Source: Corythoichthys intestinalis
Taxonomy: Eukaryota; Chordata; Actinopteri; Syngnathiformes; Syngnathidae
Length of the DNA stretch: 64,000 nt
Assembly: GCF_030265065.1 (NCBI RefSeq)
Contig: NC_080416.1
Location: 26,620,501 to 26,684,500, forward strand
Direction of reading: 5' to 3'
Made by a program: the position numbers and the translations under genes. This document shows, piece by piece, positions 47,743 to 61,100 of the stretch (position 1 is its first letter; every line of letters starts with the position of its first letter). The notes under the pieces are model-generated. The model searched no databases and was not told the origin of the DNA. It worked only from the letters and a program-made list of their open reading frames with translations.

Positions 47743-50700
47743 TTTTCTCTGGTCCTCTGCCTAATTTGGTCAATGATGAGATGTACTCTAGATTCTCATC
47801 ATTTAACCGCTGGTTGTCTAGATGGTGCCCAGAAAACGATATAGTCTTTGTTGATAACTGGCACGCGTTTTGGGGCAAGCCCGGGCTCATGCGCCGAGAC
47901 GGCATTCATCCGACTTGGGACGGTGCTGCTCTCTTAACTCGAAATTTGGCCGCCAAACTAAGTCTCCCAAAGTGACACTTCAGAGTGGGGGCCCGGGTGC
48001 AGTGTTGTTGTGTAAAATACAACACTGTTAGTAGTGACCACTCGCCTCTTTCCGAGCTGTCACAAATCCAAAATTCAGGACAGAAGATAGAGACTGTGTC
48101 CGTGCCTCGTATAGTGAACAGGGGAAAACCGAGTACTGTAGGAACGAGACCAAAGAATTTAATACATATAGCCCCTGATAGCAGTGAAAATAAAATAGCT
48201 CTTAATAAATATATAAGATGCGGATTATTAAACATCAGGTCAATCTCGCCCAAATCTCTGTTAGTTAATGACTTAATTGGGGATTATAATATTCATATTT
48301 TGGCCCTGACTGAAACTTGGCTTCAGCAGGATGACTTTGTTAGACTTAATGAATCCACACCCCCAAGTCACGTGAATTTTCACACAGCTAGAAGCACGGG
48401 CCGTGGAGGGGGGGTGGCAGTAATATCACACTCTTGTCTAGGTATGAGCCCAAAAAGTGAAGCTAATTACATTTATAACTCCTTTGAAAGTCTAGCACTA
48501 TCAATTATAGACGCTAACTGGAAGAACCAAAAACCAGTTCTTTTCATAGTGGTTTACCGTCCCCCTGGTCCCTACTCACAGTTTTTGTTAGATTTCTCTG
48601 ACTTTTTATCTAGTATTTTGCTAAGCTGGGATAGAATTATAATTGTAGGGGATTTTAATATACATGTTGACGATGAAGGTGACTCCCTTGGTAAGGCCTT
48701 TAATGACCTACTAGATGGGACTGGCTTCATTCAAAATGTAAATAAACCAACTCATAGTCACAAGCACACCCTGGACTTGATTTTAACCTACGGTACGGAG
48801 ATTAGTGATCTTAGTGTCCATCCCCACAACCCCGTACTGTCTGATCATTTTCTAATTACCTTTCAGTTTGTGCTTCAAGATAATCCGCCACTAGTGACTA
48901 GAACTCAGATGAAAAGGACATTAGGTGATCACTCTGTTTCAGAGTATAAACAGATCATTCAGCCTATATTTGCCTCCATGTCATCTAATTATGAAGGAGT
49001 GATGTCCGGCCTTGCTGTTAATGACGAGTTTGTTGATCGTATTCTGTTTACGTTTCGTACCACCCTCGATGTCGTCGCTCCCTCCAAATTAAAGTTTGTC
49101 AAGCCGAGACGAGCCTCTCCCTGGTATAATGCTGAAACACGCTCTCTTAAACAATCGACACGTAAATTAGAAAGACTTTGGCGCCGTTCCAACACAGAGC
49201 ACACCCTCTCTGCCTGGAAACACAGCTTAGTGACATATAAGCAGGCCTTGCATATGGCTAAAACCAGATATTACTCATCTTTAATAGAGGAAAACAAAAA
49301 TAATCCTAGGTTTCTGTTCAGCACTGTAGCAAGGCTGACAAACAGTCACACCTCAATAGAACCTTATATCCCAACCACCCTTAGCTGTGATGACTTCCTA
49401 AAATTTTTTAACAATAAAATCGCAACTATTGGAAATAAAATAAATGAATCACTTCCAATTATTAGGTCTGATAAAGTGCAGACAAAGAATTCGGAATCTC
49501 CTATAAACCCCTCTAAAATATTAAATAACTTTACCACTGTAGACCAAATTGATGTAACTTCAATTATAATGTCCTCCAAACCATCAACGTGCCTCCTTGA
49601 CCCAATCCCAACCAAACTTTTTAAAGAGACCCTGCCTCTAACTATTGACACTATCTTAAATATAATAAATACCTCATTAGTTACTGGCTACGTGCCGCAG
49701 TCCTTTAAATATGCAGTTATTAAACCGCTCTTGAAAAAACCTACTCTTGATCCTGATATTTTGGCCAATTATAGACCTATTTCTAACTTACCATTTCTCT
49801 CCAAAGTCCTTGAAAGAGTGGTAATTAAACAGCTCTGTCAGCACCTACAGGACAATAGTTTATTTGAACAGTTCCAGTCTGGCTTTCGAGCTCATCATAG
49901 CACTGAAACCGCATTAGTTAAAGTAACTAATGACTTGTTACTTGCCGCTGACGTTGGATTAGTCTCGATCCTGGTTCTGCTGGACCTGAGCGCAGCCTTT
50001 GACACAATCGACCATAATATCTTATTGCAGAGATTAGAACGTGACATAGGCATTAGAGGAGCAGCCCTCTGCTAGTTTAAATCATATTTATCTAATAGGT
50101 ACCACTTTGTCAATGTAAACCAGCAATCATCATCGTACTCTAGAGTTAGTTATGGTGTGCCGCAAGGATCTGTCCTCGGGCCCATCTTGTTTACGCTGTA
50201 TATGCTTCCTCTAGGTAATATCATCAGAAAACATAGCATTAACTTTCATTGTTACGCTGACGACACACAAATGTATTTATCAATTAAACCTGAGCAGGTC
50301 AGGCAAGTAGAAAAACTAAGCGCCTGCGTCCGAGATATAAATACCTGGATGAGCACTAACTATCTTCTACTTAACCCTGAAAAGACAGAAGTCCTTATAA
50401 TAGGCCCGAAAAGTGTTAGAGACTCTTTATCTGCCCAGATAGTCACTCTGGACAATGTAAGTGTAGCCTCCAGCGCCACAGTTAAAAACCTAGGAATTTT
50501 ATTTGACCCTGACTTATCGTTTAAAGCACACATTAAACAAACCTGTAGAACGGCTTTCTTTCACTTGCGCAACATTGCCAAAATTAGAAATATTTTATCT
50601 AAAAGCGATGCAGAAAAATTAATTCACGCGTTCGTTACATCGAGATTGGATTACTGTAACTCCCTACTTGCAGCTTGTCCTAAAAGCTCTCTAAAAGGTC

Positions 50701-51748
50701 TTCAGCTAGTCCAAAACGCAGCAGCAAGACTTTTAACAGGAACCAATAGAAGAGAGCACATCACCCCTGTGCTCCAGGCACTTCACTGGCTTCCAGTCGA
50801 GTTTAGAATTAAATTTAAAATACTCCTTCTTACATTTAAGACCATTAATGGGTTGGGGCCATCTTATCTCACCGATGCTCTGGTTCCATACCGCCCCAAC
50901 AGAACACTCTGATCTCAGAATGCAGGTCTACTGGTAGTTCCCAGGGTTTATAAAAGTACTGTCGGAGCTAGAGCCTTTAGCCACCAAGCCCCTGTTTTAT
51001 GGAATCAGCTTCCAGCTAGTATTAAAGAAGCTGAGACAGTCTGCACATTTAAGATTAGATTAAAAACGTTCCTATTCGACAAAGCTTATGGTTAGGCTAG
51101 TTGAAGTCGGAGTAGACTCACTGTTTAGTCTAAGCTGCACTAGAAGCTATAATGCTGGGGGCAGTACAGCCGCTGAGTTCTATCTCCTTTTCTTACTCTA
51201 CCTACCACTTGTCTTACTTTATTTCTATTTTCCAATGTTAATATCTAGTTGTCTAGTCTCTTCATCACTAGTCACCCGGTGTCCCCTTTCCCCCCTCCCC
51301 TCTGGGGAGGGGCTATTTTTCAGCTGCAGCCTCCTGACTGTCCGGACCCCTGGCTGGATAGACGTCCTCGCTGCTACCCCCGTCTCACCTGACTAGAGGG
51401 ACCTCTTCATGCTCCTTTACTCCACTGTATTTTTACGGACTATAATTTTGCTTGCTAATTCCCATTAGCCGTTCTGGGGTTCCTGTCTATCCGTCCTGGG
51501 AGTGGATCTCTCCTGACTGTGGTACTCCCCAAGGTTTCTCATTTTTCTCCCAATTGACTCTGGAGTTTTTGGAGTTTTTCCTTGCCGGCATGGAGGGTCT
51601 TAAGGATAGGGGATACCCAGGACTTGAACTGTATCTATTCATCTTTGTTGCTTCATTTCTAATCGTGTATCATATTGCCTCTGTAAAGTCCTTTGAGACC
51701 TCTGTTGTGATTGAGGGCTATACAAATAAAATTGAATTGAATTGAATT
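47743..51748 (+). mobile_element. L2-clade LINE, nearly intact ORF2
   Basis: The 5' end is truncated in ORF1, whose C-terminal esterase-like part ends at 47975 (WHAFWGKPG, RRDGIHPTWDGAALL). ORF2 follows from about 47985 to 51094. Endonuclease motifs are ALTETWL, GDFNIHV and LSDHF; reverse-transcriptase motifs are [43 protein letters not shown] and [10 protein letters not shown]. Only two in-frame stops break it: TAG at 50073-50075, in place of a Trp codon, and TGA at 50910-50912, a likely CGA change. The 3' end is a GAATT tandem tail. AGAAG (47738-47742, 51749-51753) flanks it, and copy B has the empty site near 24930. Confidence 0.93.
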
Positions 51749-52142
51749 AGAAGTGATAGCTGTTTTTCCACTTTATTTCAGAAATATGATGAATCACTGT
51801 ATATAATGCCGTGATGACAAAATGACAGAAAAATGCCTAATTTTTAAAGAATTATAGCATACTTCCGGCAGTCAGCTGAGAGAGCAATATCGTGCAGTTT
51901 GATAAATACCTGATGTTATAATATTTGCATCTCGTCTTGTATATTGTGTATTATGCTTTCCTGAGCTCAGTATGAAATTAACTGACTTTGCAGAAAGTGC
52001 TTGGTGACAAAACGGAGGGAGGAGGAGTTTGCTGACTTCTTGAAACTTCATTTCTGTATGGTACATTCGCTACATTTGACAATGATAGAAGTCCAATTCT
52101 GCCTGTGAATGCTCATCTTTCTGTCTTTATGTGAGGACAAAT
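51749..52142. other. 3' flank of copy C
   Basis: It continues the match to 24930-25310 of copy B, so it probably includes the 3' UTR of copy C. No other feature. Confidence 0.6.
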
Positions 52143-55100
52143 TCAGAGAACGCAACGTGGCAATCCTTTCTGCGCTGCCTTCTCGCAGATCCACCTGTGC
52201 GGAACCGCACAGACTTTGTCGAACCAGTTTTGGACGTTTGTAGAGCTGTCCTTCTCACCGATGCGCACGCAGTCCTCGCCGCCTTCCTCGGGCTGATAAT
52301 TGTTAGGCTCACCCCGGGCCCAGAATTTGAAGCTGAGCGCACGCAAATGACAAACTATATTTTAAAAAGAACACCTGAAGACATCTTCGGAATCACGTTG
52401 AGCACCCACAGAAGCAGTACCTTGAATCCAGACGGGACCCGTCCACCCACAGCCATTGATCCTCCTGCTGGGAGTCTGTCAGGCCGATCCAGAACTTATC
52501 CCATGGGGAGGACATGATGTCTTTCAGTCTCAGTTGCAAAAATCTCTAATGGAATTAGAGAATAAAATAAACAGGTGTCATTAGACTTTCATTCCTTCAG
52601 CATGCCTGTTTTCTCTCTTCCTAGATTGCAAGGTATTTTGGGATTTTTAATCATATTTTATTTTAATTGAGGGTAGCTTTGCATGTAGCGCAAAAGCGAC
52701 CATCTATAATTAGCCCTTTTCACACACATATCCAGGGAAGTTCCCGTGTAAGGTGACCCGGGATTTACTCGCGTCATTGCTTTCACGCATGTAGAGATGT
52801 CCCGAGAATGACGCCCGTTGGACACTTTCACACACTTGTCCCGTGTTGCCCACTGGCGCTCTCTGTGCGGGGAGGGCTGTAGGCGCGATTTTATTACCCG
52901 GACGTTACGTCGTTTTTGGTCAGCATCGGATGTCACAATGTTGGTCAAATCGTGTTTTGTTCCTGAGGGAGCGTTCCCGACGTCGTAACTGCAGCCAATT
53001 CGCTCATCAAGACTGTATTTAAGCCCAGGTGATCCAAGAGAAGGGTGGAAGGAAGAATTCCGCTGGTTTTGTTTTGTTGTCTTATTGACTCTTTGCCTAC
53101 CACTTAGGTTTGTATAGACCCTACTCACCGACGTCACAGAATGACGTGTCGCTGTATCCGGCCGCCATATTGTCCGTCTCTGTTTAGCCCTATTCTCAAT
53201 GGTTTCAATTAGTCGTTCAGTTTATAGAGCAGTTCATGGAAGCCCCAGTGCTTTCAGACGCGGTAAACTCATTGGATGCGTTGCATAAAAGGCGTTATGT
53301 GGAAAAACTTCCGTCTATTGCTTGGTACACCAGACTCACCGCTGTTCCAGCTATTGAGTCTGGCCACAATTCCCGCGGATACAATTTCCAGGGCGGAGCA
53401 AGTCACAGCAAACAGACAGCGGACTGGACCAATCAGCGACAGGCAGACGTGACGTTAGTAAAATGACGAGGGAATGACGAGAGACTTGCGCGCGGAAGTA
53501 AACATACGAAGAGAGCGGAGTTTATTCAACATGGCTAGGCGAGACAGACTGTTGTCAATGACTCTTCTCGATGTGTTTTTGGTCATTTAAAACGGATATT
53601 ACCGTGGATTGGAACATATTCTCGGCTCTGCCGTTCACCATCTGTGTTTTTGTGGAGACGACTTTCGATGCACAAGAGTGACGTTGCTCGTTAAGAACAC
53701 GTCACGCAAATAAACAAATCTGATTTGTCGACTGATTTTGTACCTGCTCGAGAGGCCGTTAATGGGATGGTTTCCAGACTATACTCTCAGTGTTTGAAAA
53801 ATACAGGGAGAATAGTCTGGCAGAGCCAGGCAATCAGTCTATCCATTCGCCAAATCCATATTTGATGCATTAATCGATATTTTTCAACCCGCTGTCTTCG
53901 CCCTCTCTGCCTGACATCTGCTACCCTGATATCTACAACTATCTTTTCCACAGAAACTCGGCCTATTCTCACGAAACTTTGAAAAACATTAAGAGCAGCA
54001 CTCTAAGCAACATTATCCTGTGTGATTTCTAAAATGGCGACAATCCAAAAAAAAAAAAAAAAAAGTTGACTGCGATGGCCGACGCTTCAAGGATAGGTGG
54101 ATATTGGACTATTTCTTCAATAAAACACGCCTCATGTCTGCCTCATTTGCAAAGAGACAGTCGCTGTTTTCAAAGAGTTCGATGTGACGCGATAATAACA
54201 AGACACGCTGACATGTACAAAATGAGGGGCGGCTAGCTTGACTTCGTTTTAACGAGTGGAGGGTGGCTTGACCGCAGTTTCGCAAGAGCCCGAGTGTCGA
54301 AAGAGAACGCCACAAAGACGAGACTGTTGAAATTATGAATTTAAAAAAATAATAAAGCAAATGTGACACACAGAAGGGCTTGCTAACATTTGTTTAAATA
54401 TATTGTTCTATGTAAATCAGCCAAGGTAGCCCCCCGCATTTTTACCACACCAAATCTGGCCCCCTTTGCAAAAGGTTTGGACACACCTGTTTAACTGATG
54501 ATCCGTAGACGAGGCCAGCTTCTTTTACTTGGTACCAGCTAAATATTATTCAAAATGTAATGATGGTGGAAGAAATAAGCATCTTGAATTTGAAACTGTA
54601 TGTTGTCGGCGATTAGCCTCGCAATAATCTTAATTGTGGTTGTCAGCCCAAAACCCTCTAAATATATATTAAATGCATCTTACCAGGTATAAAATGACTA
54701 TTACATAATCCGTGGTAATCGTTTGGAGCCCAATTTTCTCGTCGAATTGCAGCAGTCCATCTCGCTCTCCTCTCCGGGTCTCTCGGAATACGGTAGAACT
54801 TCAAGTTTCTCCGTCTATCTTCTCTGTTATTGCAACCAACCGCCACACACGCCTTCACCATTTTGATTATTCATGTTAACGAGCAGAAAAACACGCCATA
54901 ATAGGAGGAATTTACGTAGCGGTACTGCATATACACGACAAATAGACGGACAACATGGCGCGGAGGCGTGGTTGTGACGTCATGTGAGTAGGGTCTATTT
55001 TATTGATCCCCATCGACCTACTGTCACGGATGCATCATGTAATTCCATTTTTTTTGCAATCGATCGCGTGTATTTAACAAACCATTGCGTCCCTCCGTTG

Positions 55101-58100
55101 TTTTCTACTTTAAAGTACAACCTTGTTTCCGCAGTAACGGACCCTAAAATCGGGAATAAAATAAAACACAAATTTCCAAAGATGGGCGATGGACTCTCTT
55201 CCTCGGTTCTACTGTCATGGACGCATTGTGTAATTCCCCCTTTTCAGTGATCGATCGCGTGTATTTTTGTATTTACAGTGCCTTGCAAAATTATTCGGCC
55301 CCCTTGAACCTTGCAACCTTTCGCCACATTTCAGGCTTCAAACATAAAGATATAAAATTTTAATTTTTTGTCAAGAATCAACAACAAGTGGGACACAATC
55401 GTGAAGTGGAACAAAATTTATTGGATAATTTAAACTTTTTTAACAAAAAACTGAAAAGTGGGGCGTGCAATATTATTCGGCCCCCTTGCGTTAATAGTAG
55501 CGCCACCTTTTGCTCCAATTACAGCTGCAAGTCGCTTGGGGTATGTTTCTATCAGTTTTGCACATCGAGAGACTGACATTCTTGCCCATTCTTCCTTGCA
55601 AAACAGCTCGAGCTCAGTGAGGTTGGATGGAGAGTGTTTGTGAACAGCAGTCTTCAGCTCTTTCCACAGATTCTCCATTGGATTCAGGTCTGGACTTTGA
55701 CTTGGCCATTCTAACACCTGGATACGTTTATTTTTGAACCATTCCATTGTAGATTTGGCTTTATGTTTTGGATCATTGTCCTGTTGGAAGATAAATCTCC
55801 GTCCCAGTCTCAGGTGTTGTGCAGATACCAACAGGTTTTCTTCCAGAATGTTGCTGTATTTGGCTGCATCCATCTTCTCGTCAATTTTAACCATCTTCCC
55901 TGTCCCTGCTGAAGAAAAGCAGGCCCAAACCATGATGCTGCCACCACCATGTTTGACAGTGGGGATGGTGTGTTCAGGGTGATGAGCTGTATTGCTTTTA
56001 CGCCAAACATATCGTTTTGCATTGTGGCCAAAAAGTTCAATTTTGGTTTCATCTGACCAGAGCACCTTCTTCCACATGTTTGGTGTGTCTCCCAGGTGGC
56101 TTGTGGCAAACTTTAAACGAGACTTTTTATGGATATCTTGAGAAATGGCTTTCTTGCCACTCTTCCATAAAGGCCATATTTGTGCAGTGTACGACTGATT
56201 AATTAAAATAATTAAAAAAAAAATTAAATTTCATATCTTTATGTCTGAAGCCTGAAATGTGGCGAAAGGTTGCAAGATTCAAGGGGGCCGAATACTTTTG
56301 CAAGGCACTGTATTAAACCATTGAACGCATCCCTCCGTTGTTTTATGCTTTGAAGTATAACCTTGTTTCCGCACTTGCGGACCCTAAAATCGGGAATAAA
56401 ATAAAACACAAATTTCCAAAGATGGGTGATGGACTCTCTTCCTCGGTTCTACTGTCATCGACGCATTGTGTAATTCCCCCTTTTCAGTGATTGATCGTGT
56501 GTATTTTTGTATTTATTAAATCATTGAACGCATCCCTCCTTTGTTTTCTGTTTTGAAGTACAACCTTGTTTCCGCAGTAGCGGACCCTAACATCGGGAAT
56601 AAAATAAAACGCACATTTCCAAAGATGGGCGATGGATTTTCTTCCTCGGTTCTACTGTCACGGACGCATTGTGTAAATCCTCCTTTTCAGCCAGCGATCG
56701 CGTGTATTTTTGTTTGCGGCTCAGCGGCGGCGAGAGGCTCGCCCTCTCCCCTCGCTTCAGACCTCACCGAGTAGGAGGGCGGCCACGGCGCACATGGAAG
56801 CCTCGAGCGCGGGCCCGGGGGGAGCCACCGCAGGTGCAGATCTTGGTAGTAGTAGCAAATATGTATTTAATAAACCATTGAACGCATCCCTCTGTTTTTT
56901 TTATGCTTTGAAGTACAACCTTTTTTCCGCAGTAGCGAAAGTAGAATAGTAGAGGAAGTGGCGACCAGCCCGCCATGATATTTACCTCATCAGCCATCGT
57001 GCTGTGAACTGGGAATTTAACACCTGCTTTCACGCACACCGCTTCCCAGGAAAGTCCCGGACAGGATACCGATGATAATGTCCGCGTAATCTCCGTGTCA
57101 GTCGACCCGGGAATTTTTTTTCACATACAACTGCCGCACGGTACAATCCCGCAATATTCCCGGTGTTTCTGAGTGTGTGAAAGGGGCTATTGATGGTAAT
57201 TTTGCATCTAATGGAAACGCTACTATGTATAATATTCCTTTTTTTTTTCAGTGGCGTTTCTTCAGCGCGCTGCCCCACTAAAACCGTTTGATCTACCAAC
57301 ACAACAACCTTCATTTTATTCACCAAAACGACCGGAATTCTCATGCTAGACGGGCTCTCTGTCGTTTGACACCCCAAAAAAATTCAAAACGATACTTGTC
57401 GTAGATTTTGTCAAAATTACTTAATTTTTCACATAAAAAATTTCAGGGCACTAAGGGGCACAAAAATTGTATGCAGTTTTTGCCATAGGCGGAGTTTGAC
57501 AATTAGGGGGGGGGCATGTCGATGACCCTGAAACGCAGTGTCAGCAATAAAAAAACGTGTAAGATTCTAGTAGCCACCCTTTGCTCTGATTACTTTTTTG
57601 CACACTCTTGCCATTCTCTTGATGAGCTTCAAGAGGGAGTCACCTAAAATGGTTTTTGATTTCACAGGTATACCTTTTCAGGGTTGATAAGTGGAATTTC
57701 TTGCTTTGTCAATGGGGTCGGAACCTTCATTTGTGTTGCATTGAATGAGGTGTGTCAAAATTTTTGGCCTGTACTCAGGCCCGGAGTGGCTAATCGGGAG
57801 GATCGGTACACTTCCCGGTGGGCCGGCCTGACGTTTGGGCCGGTCGTAATATCCATTTTTTAATGAAGCTGTCAGGTAAACTCGTTAATAACGGCATTAA
57901 CGCAACCCCCCTTTATGCGATAAATTATGACCCTTCCAGTATCCCGTAGTTTGAAATTCAAGACCCCGCGACGCACTCCCAATGCCGCCAGCTCTGGGAG
58001 AGAGTATCATCCTCTTGACTTGATCCTGGTAAAACTTAATTTTTGGGTTTTAATGGCCAAAATTAGGCACCTAGAGAAAGCGTGAACCCGTCTGGCTGCT

Positions 58101-61100
58101 TGGGGCGACCCATTATGGTTGTTTTCGAGCATGTTTGGATGAAAGTACAGTGATGAACCTACCGGCGTGTTGGGCAGCTGTCGTGGCCGCCAAGGACGCC
58201 CTACAGTCGGGCAAAAGCATACGGAAGCTCGGGGTGAAATCCCCTTGGCCAGTGAAACGTAACTTTGTCTTTTTTAGACCATAATGTGGCACTCTTGTCA
58301 TTTATTACTGCAATGCACCGATGCAGTAAACTCTGAATGAACGGCTAGAATTAAAGAATTTCATTGTTTTAGAGCAATACTAAAACGTCCACTATGAAGG
58401 CTGCAGGCACATTGCACCTGTGTCACGGCCGTCCAAAGTTCACTAAGGATTGCGGTGAAATCCACGCTCTCAAGCAAAACATAACTTTGGAATTTTAACA
58501 CAAAGCTTGGCACTCTGAGGTTGATTGATGGGGGCAAATTCTCCTGAAATGCACAGATGTTTGAACTGCAAAGTGCTTTGGGAGACAGCCGTTTTGGCGA
58601 GGACAGTCATTTTATCTTTCAGATTTCATTTTTGGGGAATTTTATGTCATAAATAAGAGGAAATCCCTGATAGCCAATGATAAATTACATTAAAGTATAT
58701 ACAGTACTTCCCGGAAATTTTGAATGTCAAGTACAGTGTATCACAAAAGTGAGTACACATTTCACATTTCTGCTGATATTCAAGTATATCTTTACATGGG
58801 ACAACACTGACAAAATGACACTTTGACACAATGAAAAGTAGTCTGTGTGTAGCTTATATAATAAATTTATTTTCCCCTCAAAGTAACTCAAAATATAGCC
58901 ATTAATATCCAAACCCCTGGCAACCAGTACTCTTTTCTTTATTCTGATGAGGCTTAAATTTGAGGTAAGGTAAGCACATTGGTCAACGTCTGTGCTAATA
59001 GGCATACTGTATTTAAAAATTAAAAGATTAAAAAAAATGCCACCAATCGCAAGTTTACTATTGACAGCATGCGATTAATCACGATGAAAATTTTTAATCA
59101 ATTGACAGCACGATTACAATTACAATATTTCAATACGGTCGGCCATGATATAATGTGGGCCGGTCTGTGGCATGAAACTCCCAGGCTGAAAATGTGTCCA
59201 ACCCCGGCCCTGCCTGTATATCGGCTGGGTAGCTCAGTTTATAAGGCATCCGCCTTAACTCAAGGCAAAATCAACTTTTTCAGACATTTTACCGGCTAAG
59301 TCTTTATTTTTTATTATTATACTGTACAGTGGTACCTCTACTTACTAAATTAATTGGTTCTAGAAGTAGTTTCGTAACTTGAAAATCCTGTAAGCAGAGA
59401 TGCGTTTTCCATGTAAATGCCCTAATCCATTCCGAGAACCCCAAAACTCATACATCAATCTTTTATAATGCATAAAAATGCAACAAATACATGTTGAAAT
59501 TAGATTATTGCACAATAAACATAAAATCAGAGTTGTGCATGATGTAAAAAAAAAAAAAAGAATAGTAGTTAATACACTCTTTTAAAGCTGTCGGAACACA
59601 AGGGGCAAATGAAGAGGACGCTGGGATACACACATACACATACTGTAGAGGTCCCTTTTAGCCGATTGGATGCCAGGAATGCTAGGCAATAGCCAATGGC
59701 AGAGCAGCTATAAGTATGTTACATCAAGTAAACTCTTGGAGCTGCAAGTACTAGCCATACTGTTTTTTTGAAGCCTTTCATATCCAGAAACTTCTGTAAC
59801 AAGAGGCATTATTTTCACGTTTAGGCGTGTCACCCTGAAAATTCTGAAAGTAGGGACGTTCGTAAGTAGATATATCACTGTACAGGAAAGTCAATTAGGG
59901 GAAATGAAATTTTTAGACCATCAGATGGGGCACAGCCCGGCTTGCCTCCCCTCAATACCCGCTTATGGTTTTTGCCCAAAATGTACTTTTTGGCCGAAAT
60001 CGACAGGAAACAATCTTGAAATTCCCCAGTCGACAAAAAGCGAGCCGATATACCAAGCATCACAGCAAAGCTACGATCACAATTTCTCCTAATTTAGTAG
60101 TATCATGTAATTTTTTTTTTCAGTGAATGTACTAGTTTTCATTTGTTCAGTTTTTCATACGTTGAGTAATTTTTCAGGTACAAGAAAAAAATACAATGGA
60201 ACAGAAGATAATTAAAAAAAGAAAATTATTTTCTTATTTTCATATATAAATATTGCTTGTAGAGATAAACTATAAGGGATTAGTGTCTCTAATTTCAATA
60301 CATTTATATTAGTTTTGTAAACAAGTTTGAAATACTACTCGTTTTCTTTCTTTATATCATAGTATTTTATTTATTTGAATAAACTATTTTTGGTCATTTG
60401 AATCCCCCTCTTTTTTACACTTAAGACCTTTAACCCTCGATAAGATAAGTGGCTGTTTTTGGTCATTTAAAAAAACTATTAAAAGTATGAACAATTATTG
60501 ATGGTTACATGCAAAGCTACCATCTAAAAAACATTTTTATTATTATTTATTAATTGGTGTACAACCTTTTCAAATTATTCAACATTGTTGTATTTTTTTT
60601 AATTTATTAAAGCTCTAAATCAGGGGTGTCCAAACTTTTTGCAAAGGGGGCCAGATTTGGTGTTGTAAACATGTGTGGTGCCGACATTGGCTGACGTCCT
60701 TTATTTTGAACAATATATTTAAGCAAATTTTAGCGAGCCATTATGTGTGTCACATTTGCTTTATTTATTTTTTTTAATTAATAATTTCAACAATCTCGCA
60801 ACTAGCCTTTGTGGTGGTCTCTTTCGACTCTCGGGCTCTTATGAAATACCGCAGTTGTAAAATTAAACTAGCTTCAAGTTGCTTCAATTTCTCGCTACGT
60901 ATCTTCCCTGTAATCTTGTCGTACATGTCAGCGTGTCTTGTTTGGTAAAATCGCCATACATTGAACTCTTTAAAAACAGCGACTGTTTCTTTGCAAATGA
61001 GGCAGACACAGTTGTTGCGTATTTTAGTGAAGAAATAGTCCAATTTCCACCTATCCTTGAAGCGTCGGCCTTCACAGTTAACTTTTGTTGTTGTTGATTG

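Larger units (their letters stand above)
55018..56947. repeat. Tandem array of a ~200-bp unit, interrupted by Tc1 and a 28S fragment
   Basis: Units start near TTAAACCATTGAACGCATCC and end near GATCGCGTGTATTTTTGT. Full units lie at about 55072-55275, 56311-56515 and 56516-56711, with partial units at 55018-55071 and 56863-56947. The Tc1 at 55276-56310 and the 28S fragment at 56716-56862 both sit at unit junctions. No coding sequence is present. It lies in intron 5 of copy C. Confidence 0.75.

Noticed and set aside
56716-56862. A working rRNA locus
   Set aside because: Only ~147 bp of 28S are present, inside an intron and bounded by tandem repeats.
55018-56947. A CRISPR-like or regulatory repeat array
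   Set aside because: Units are ~200 bp, head to tail and without unique spacers, in a vertebrate intron. It is satellite-like.
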